This document shows positions 58,311-64,000 of a stretch of DNA of 64,000 nt, piece after piece (the stretch's first letter is position 1; each line of letters opens with the position of its first letter). Origin of the DNA: Epiperipatus broadwayi (Eukaryota > Onychophora > Udeonychophora > Euonychophora > Peripatidae); the NCBI GenBank assembly GCA_028023455.1, contig JAQFVV010000042.1, positions 6,841,922-6,905,921 of the forward strand, read 5' to 3'. Position numbers and translations under genes: made by a program. Under the pieces are notes generated by a model. That model worked only from the letters and a program-made list of their open reading frames with translations, did no database searches and was not told the origin of the DNA.

Positions 58311-61300
58311 AAGAATTAGATATATATGTCGAAGAGAGAGAAAGTTTGAAAGTTTTTTTTTTATTTAAAAAAAAAAAAAAAAGAGAAAGATGTTTATAGT
58401 TATTTGTTTTAGAATACATTCATAAAAATATGTTAATAAATTGTGGGAATGCAGTTATACGCAAATATATAAACTATTTTGGGAAACAAAAGAAATTGGA
58501 GAAATTAATTAGTTAGATAAAAAAATTGGAACAAGCAAGTGGTTTTTTGAACTAAAATATTAATATTTTTTGTTGCTAAGTTGACTGATACGACTATGCT
58601 CATATTATAAAATGAAACATTAAAAAAAAATCCTTCAATCCACCATCGGGAGAAAAAAATGGATTTAGTCATAGCAACTCAGACCATCGCTACTACAATC
58701 GTAATGCAGGAGTAAAACAATAAATGTAAGGCCACCATCCTAAGCTCCGAATATGTAGCTGTTGCTGTTAAGTGCTTGCCCCTCCAAGAACCATAGAGAC
58801 CTCATCAATACGCCTCTAAAACAATCCAGGAAGAAAAAAAATATTGAATTGTGTACACTAAGAATGCCCCCAGTAAGCTGTCATTATTTCTTAGATCCAA
58901 GTAATACCACAAAATAGATGTTCATGCAAAACTTTTTCTATTAGCAGAAAAATTTTGTTTTATTCTTCGACAGGAAAAGAATACATAAATTTCGGTTGAA
59001 TCGTCAAAATCAAGCTTACGTGGAAATAAACTTATCCATTTTAAAAATCCCGGGTACTTCAAGGTAACTATAACTAGTTTTATTATCTTAAAAGAACTGA
59101 AAATTGCCTATCGTTACTCTCTAAAGGTTCAACCATTATGTAAAATTATATATTTTAATTTACAATGTATAAATGCATTCCCACCCACGTGTTTAATTAT
59201 ATGTTCTTTTATAATTCATTAATTCTGTTTTCGTCTTTTATGTTATCATTGATATTGTGCCGGTCGAATGTGTATGCTGGTTTAACCCAGTTCGGAATCT
59301 AGATGAAAGCACCTCGAGACCAATCATAGGCGAGATATAAAAATCAAGAATACTATGGCCTCCGTCCTATTCGTCTATTTTCGAGTCTAACAACGAACCA
59401 ACAACATATCCAAGACATGCATAAATTATTTTATCCACCCGGCCCGCTAGCATCAGGGAAAAAACAATCGACTAGAACTTCCTTAAGTGCCTAAAGTCAG
59501 TGTAATGTGCCAATATATCAAAATATGAATAAAATACTTGTGCTTTGCTTGGATCATCAGAAATTAATCTAACAGATTAATCAAATGTATCAGGTTGAAA
59601 GAAAACAACAAAAAGACTAATGCTTTTACTTTTAAGAAAGACATACTTTAATCAAATGATATATAGAAAAATTAAGGCTTTAATCTCCGCTATTCCCCAA
59701 GTAACACCTAATCAATGATTTTATAAATGAGGCGAGCTAAATTAAAAATGATTTTGCGGTATGGATATTGATTTTCCAATTCAATTTATTTTAACAGCTC
59801 GTGTCCCCTCGATGAAGCAAGGTTAAATAAAATATATGACAAAGCATTTAATCACTGCCTTGTGTAGTGCGTATAATTTTAAATGTTTGATGATTTTCTT
59901 TTTATTACATAACCCTTATCTTTAAGAATATATAAGAACAAAAATACGCTTTATCGAGGAGATCGAATTGGCAAAAACAACAAAAGAAAACCTGAACTAA
60001 CATTAAGTCATAAATAGTAATTTATAAATTGGAAATATTTTCAATAAAGAAATAATTCCACCGCACAAAGAAGCTAAAATAAATATGTCATGCTTATTTG
60101 ATTTTATAAAAAATGAGGAATAGAGAAGGAGAGCATTTAGTTATAAAGGATGATCAATTTAAATAAAATATATATAATATTAGAATACATAATAAAAAGA
60201 TAATGAGTTAAATGTGAATAACAAAAAGAAAGGTATAGATTTGAAAACAAGAAAAGCAAAAGTTCGTGAGGAGATGATGAAAGGTTACCGGCACAGGATT
60301 TTAGTCTTTGTCCAATTCCCACGACGGCCTGACTTGACTGACGTACGCAGATTCATTTGTCCGGACAAGGTGCTTATTATTTAAAGCGTTGGTATGTAGG
60401 GCATACAGACAGTTTGGTTCCATTTATTTAATCGACACTTATGGCATTTGATGGATCAGGGCCCCGACGGCAGGCAAAGCTGATGGGCTTAGCCGCCGTA
60501 CATGGTCATGTCCACAAAGTTAAAATAATTTTTGATATTTCGCATTATTAAATCAAACTATAATTCTCAGCAAAAATCTCCGCAAGAACTAGGAATCGAT
60601 CTCAACAATAATTCTCAGCAAACATTAGAACAGAGAAATCATAATCATCAGCCGAAACAAGCAGCAGAAGTAAGTAATAATAATCTAATCATCCGAAGTA
60701 GCAGTCGTAGAAGTAGCTTCTCCTCTCATCCTTTGTTCTACCCCACCTTTTATACCTTTCCAATCAATTCTTTTCCTATTGTTTTTCGTATGATTCCCTA
60801 TCTTTATAAGCCCCCATACTCTTTTGTTTCAAAGCAACTTTTTTTACTAAAAATAAACTTTAAGGTTTTATTATCTAATTGTGATTTAATTTTGTAATTT
60901 TTTTATTAAAGAGGCCATATTTAATTGCCCCGAATGAAACTCTAATTTATAATGTAATTAATTTAGAAATGTTGGCAGGCTTATCTTAAAATAAATCATA
61001 CGACATATATTTTTAAATAGAATCAGACAAAAATATATTATTTTTCTTGTAACAAAATAAAGTTTTAGTTTCAATAGAATCCTGCATTAATTATATATAT
61101 ATGCTTGCAATACATATATGCTTCTTTAATAAATTATGAAAAACAAATTTTTATGAATAATTTATATTTTGATTAGATTTATTTTCAGTGAATCATTTCA
61201 ACGTAAATAGCTAATTTCATGATCGATAAAAAAAAACCAAAACAAAACACTTTAATTGTCTATTTAATGCGAAACTCTGTTGATACTTGAATATAAACCT

Positions 61301-62080
61301 AACCCAGGTTTGCCATACCGGTTAGTTTATATAAGGCTGTGAAACATAGATCTGACTTCCGGATCCATTGCTTCAATATATAAATTATATAGTAATAAAA
61401 TTGTATACTTACGTTAAAACAAATTGTCTCTCATTAATGAACATATTTATCACTTATATTGGCCTAGTTTCCTTCCTGGCAGAATATTCAGAATGAATGA
61501 AGTATGCTTTTCAGAATAGGCAATTAGATTACATGTAATTTTAAATTCTAAACCAGAGAGTTGATAAAGAAATAGATCGCATATAGAGGGAATAAATGTG
61601 TAGAAAGAGGGAGTTCAACAGTAGCTAATTTTAAATGACACGCTATCTAATTTAAGCGGTATAGAAAATAAACCGTTACTAATATGTAAGTTTAAATATA
61701 CATGTCTTAAGTTGAGAAGTATATAAAGCAGGGAAAGCTTGTTTCAACTATGCAAATTTAGCCATTATCTCCGTTCAGCCTGATGGATATGTATTACCTC
61801 CCAGCCCTGGGATTTGAGCTAGCTGAAAGGGCTGGGCACCTAATTAGCGATAGTTTTAAGATTTCTTAAAAGGGAAAAGTATAATTCTTATGGTCTTAGT
61901 ATTGGCGCTTGAGGTCATTTATTAATTGATGCTCATAAATATACTTTGTCCGAAGAAATTGTTGTTTATCTTTTTAAATGAAATAATGGCCACTAGGTAG
62001 ATTTTTTTTTTAATAATTTTTTTTGACGTACATCCTGATATAGGATACGTAGATTTTTATTTCTTAAGATATATTTAAGA
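58311..62080. other. Less AT-rich, CpG-containing stretch without recognised gene
   Basis: 58620-58850, 59255-59470 and 60280-60500 hold many more C, G and CpG than the rest of the window. 60540-60670 reads as a Gln/Asn-rich frame ending in a donor-like AGAA|GTAAGT, but it has no ATG and an in-frame stop just upstream. A hairpin CCAGCCC/GGGCTGG lies at 61801-61835. Promoters or short exons may be here, but none can be fixed. Confidence 0.4.
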
Positions 62081-62084
62081 AAGG

Positions 62085-62170
62085 GATTCGTATTCGAACC
62101 CAATACAGTGGATAGTAGCCAAATTCTATCTGCAGGTGTTATGGTGACTATATAGCCATAGTTTTTGCGT
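62085..62170 (-). repeat. Possible tRNA-derived SINE head
   Basis: Read on -: 'tatggctatatagtcacc' (A-box-like) then 'attgggttcgaatacg' (B-box-like) about 55 bases later. No acceptor-stem pairing is apparent, so it is not a functional tRNA. Confidence 0.4.
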
Positions 62171-64000
62171 TTACTACCCTACGTGGTCAACAGATTCAAT
62201 TTTTTTGATAGACTTTTATATAAACAACAAAATTAATACCGGGGTTGCCTGTTAAGATGTGAATTCTTACCGACTTAAGTAAGATAAAGACATTAAAAAA
62301 AATTCATTTAAAAATACTCTGTAAAATTCTAAAAATATGATTTCAAGATCACAATAAGACCAATGAACATGTTCTTCAGCACGCTGGAATTGATACTATA
62401 TAATCTACTATAGTAAAATCTCATTGCCGGTTAGGATAGTGAAATGAATAAGTAACAGATTTCCTAAAAATATATTTCATAGCAAACCTGAATGTTGTTT
62501 TCAATATAGAGGCAGATATTGTTTAGATTATTTCAAAGACATGCTAAAGAAATGTAATACTGATTACTTTTACTGGAAAGATAATGGCACAATACAATGG
62601 AGAGCTACAATCAGGCAGGGTGTTGAAGTTTTTCAGAAAGAAATGTTTATTGCAGAAGTTAAAAGACAGCAATGCAAATATCAATAAAAAGAATAATGAA
62701 TAGCATGTTCTGTATGTGGATGTATTTATGGATATATTGGTTTGTATAATTAGCTTATAATTTATTTCTAAAGTAGTAGTATTTTTTCATATTCTTTTTG
62801 GCACTGAAATAGCCATACTCATTTGTGAGTGGCTGCGGTAATGAAATTCTCTTATTCATAATATTAATATTTATACATGACTCACATATATATCTTAATG
62901 TTTTAAAAAGTGCAAAGTAAACATTGAGCATTAATGACAGATATTCATATTTTAATTTTTAAAAAATTATCAAGATGAAAAATAATTGTAAAGATATTAT
63001 AAAACCCCCCCCCCCCAAGTATAACCTTTTTCTTTTGATATAATATTAAGTAACAAAATTTATTAAAGGATTTCATATAAAAATATATATCAATTATTTG
63101 ACTCTGATAAAAAAATTTGAATATGGTCATTCATCAAATATATTTTAACAAAATAGCAACAAAAATTACATGTAATAATTTCCACAATTCATTTCTACTT
63201 CAAATGATTTACACTGAATAAAATAATTACCAATTTTTTGCCTGTACTCTTTTTTGTAATTATATTGAGAATGATTTTTGTTCTGGGCAACAGAGGATCT
63301 CTGAAGTAAGAATTACTTCACATCTATATCCTTCAATTCCAATTCAATGTAGTTTTGATTTTGAAACACCAACATTTTTCCATTGCAAACAGCACACTTA
63401 TTTACATTATTTATTCATATGGATTATAATTAACAAATATATTTTAAAAAACCTTTATTTTATGCACAATCATTTTTTTTTCTAAATCAAAACAATATCT
63501 TATTTTGCAGCATCAAAGTTTTTCACTTTTTACACTGTATAATGCCTTGAATGTAAAGAATTAAAAAAGTGCATTTAAATTTTTTAAAATTCCAATTCAA
63601 AATTCATGTGATTTGCATTGAATAAAATAATTACTGACTTTTTGCCAGCAGTCTTTTTTTAAATTATATTGAGAATGATTACAAATAGACTGCAGATTTG
63701 AATAAAATATATTTTAAGCAGTAATGAATAATTTTGGCACTCATAACCATATTAGTGCTGAAATATTTTTTTTTTTTTTTAAGATACTGTATTTGTTATA
63801 TATACAGAAAATATCTCAGGGTATAACACTAAACTGAAATATGAATATCCAAATATTAAATCACTATGGGAGTGATTTAATATTATATAAATAGAAGTAT
63901 AGTACTTTTTCTCTGCATAATTTGTATGTAACTTTTTCTTTTGCAAGTGTTCATATAAAAACAATAGTTTTAATTTACTCTTATTTGTGATTAGTTTGAT
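62171..64000. other. AT-rich stretch with one local duplication
   Basis: 63180-63292 and 63585-63700 are diverged direct copies ('gaataaaataattac', 'tttttgcc', 'aattatattgagaatgatt'). A C15 run lies at about 63004. No genes. Confidence 0.5.

Noticed and set aside
60532-60897. A Gln/Asn-rich 121-codon frame
   Set aside because: It has no ATG in its first two thirds and a stop just upstream. The second half looks like random AT-rich translation.

Overview
The window is AT-rich nuclear DNA of a multicellular animal, most likely an invertebrate. The evidence is GT/AG spliced exons, a 14.4 kb intron, AATAAA polyadenylation signals, tRNA-derived SINE-like sequences, and a mix of Penelope-like (PLE), RTE-type LINE, Merlin-like and mariner-like elements. 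There are no operons, ribosome binding sites or prokaryotic features. The species cannot be named from the sequence. Almost all the long open frames are AT-rich chance frames or transposon remnants.

Host genes. One gene is convincing: a two-coding-exon homologue of promethin/LDAF1 (lipid droplet assembly factor 1, TMEM159) on the + strand. Its exons are 19668-19927 and 34294-34544, the codon phase matches across the intron, and a poly(A) signal lies at 34669. A second probable gene is represented only by its 3'-terminal coding exon on the - strand (53175-53524). It has a good splice acceptor and a KRKR-containing tail, and I do not recognise the family.

Layout. 1-1,620: Penelope-type terminal repeats carrying hammerhead-ribozyme motifs, arranged as an inverted dimer. 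2,310-2,695: a 49-bp minisatellite. 2,735-3,980: an inverted dimer of a PLE GIY-YIG endonuclease end. 4,715-5,730: a SINE-like segment and mirrored GATA-type microsatellites. 8-19.6 kb: AT-rich DNA with a tRNA-derived retroposon, a dispersed direct repeat, hammerhead-derived repeats and a mariner-like TIR element. 19.67-34.54 kb: the LDAF1 gene, whose intron holds a foldback element and a degraded RTE-type LINE that is itself interrupted by a 2-kb Merlin-like element. 34.7-43.1 kb: two direct copies of a long repeat (possible LTRs), the first split by a second Merlin-like element and the second by a long palindrome, with another PLE inverted dimer between them. 43.3-44.0 kb: two more PLE-type inverted repeats. 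46.5-48.9 kb: the largest PLE inverted dimer plus an RTE fragment. 53-55 kb: the orphan exon and an RTE 3' end. 55-64 kb: mostly unassigned DNA with some SINE-like boxes.

The most interesting pattern is repeated: at least five independent PLE-derived insertions, from several families, all have the same topology. Two 5'-truncated copies meet head to head and both 3' ends face outward. Several of them start or end within or next to a hammerhead ribozyme. This suggests reverse transcription primed from both sides of the target, with the two cDNAs joined in the middle.
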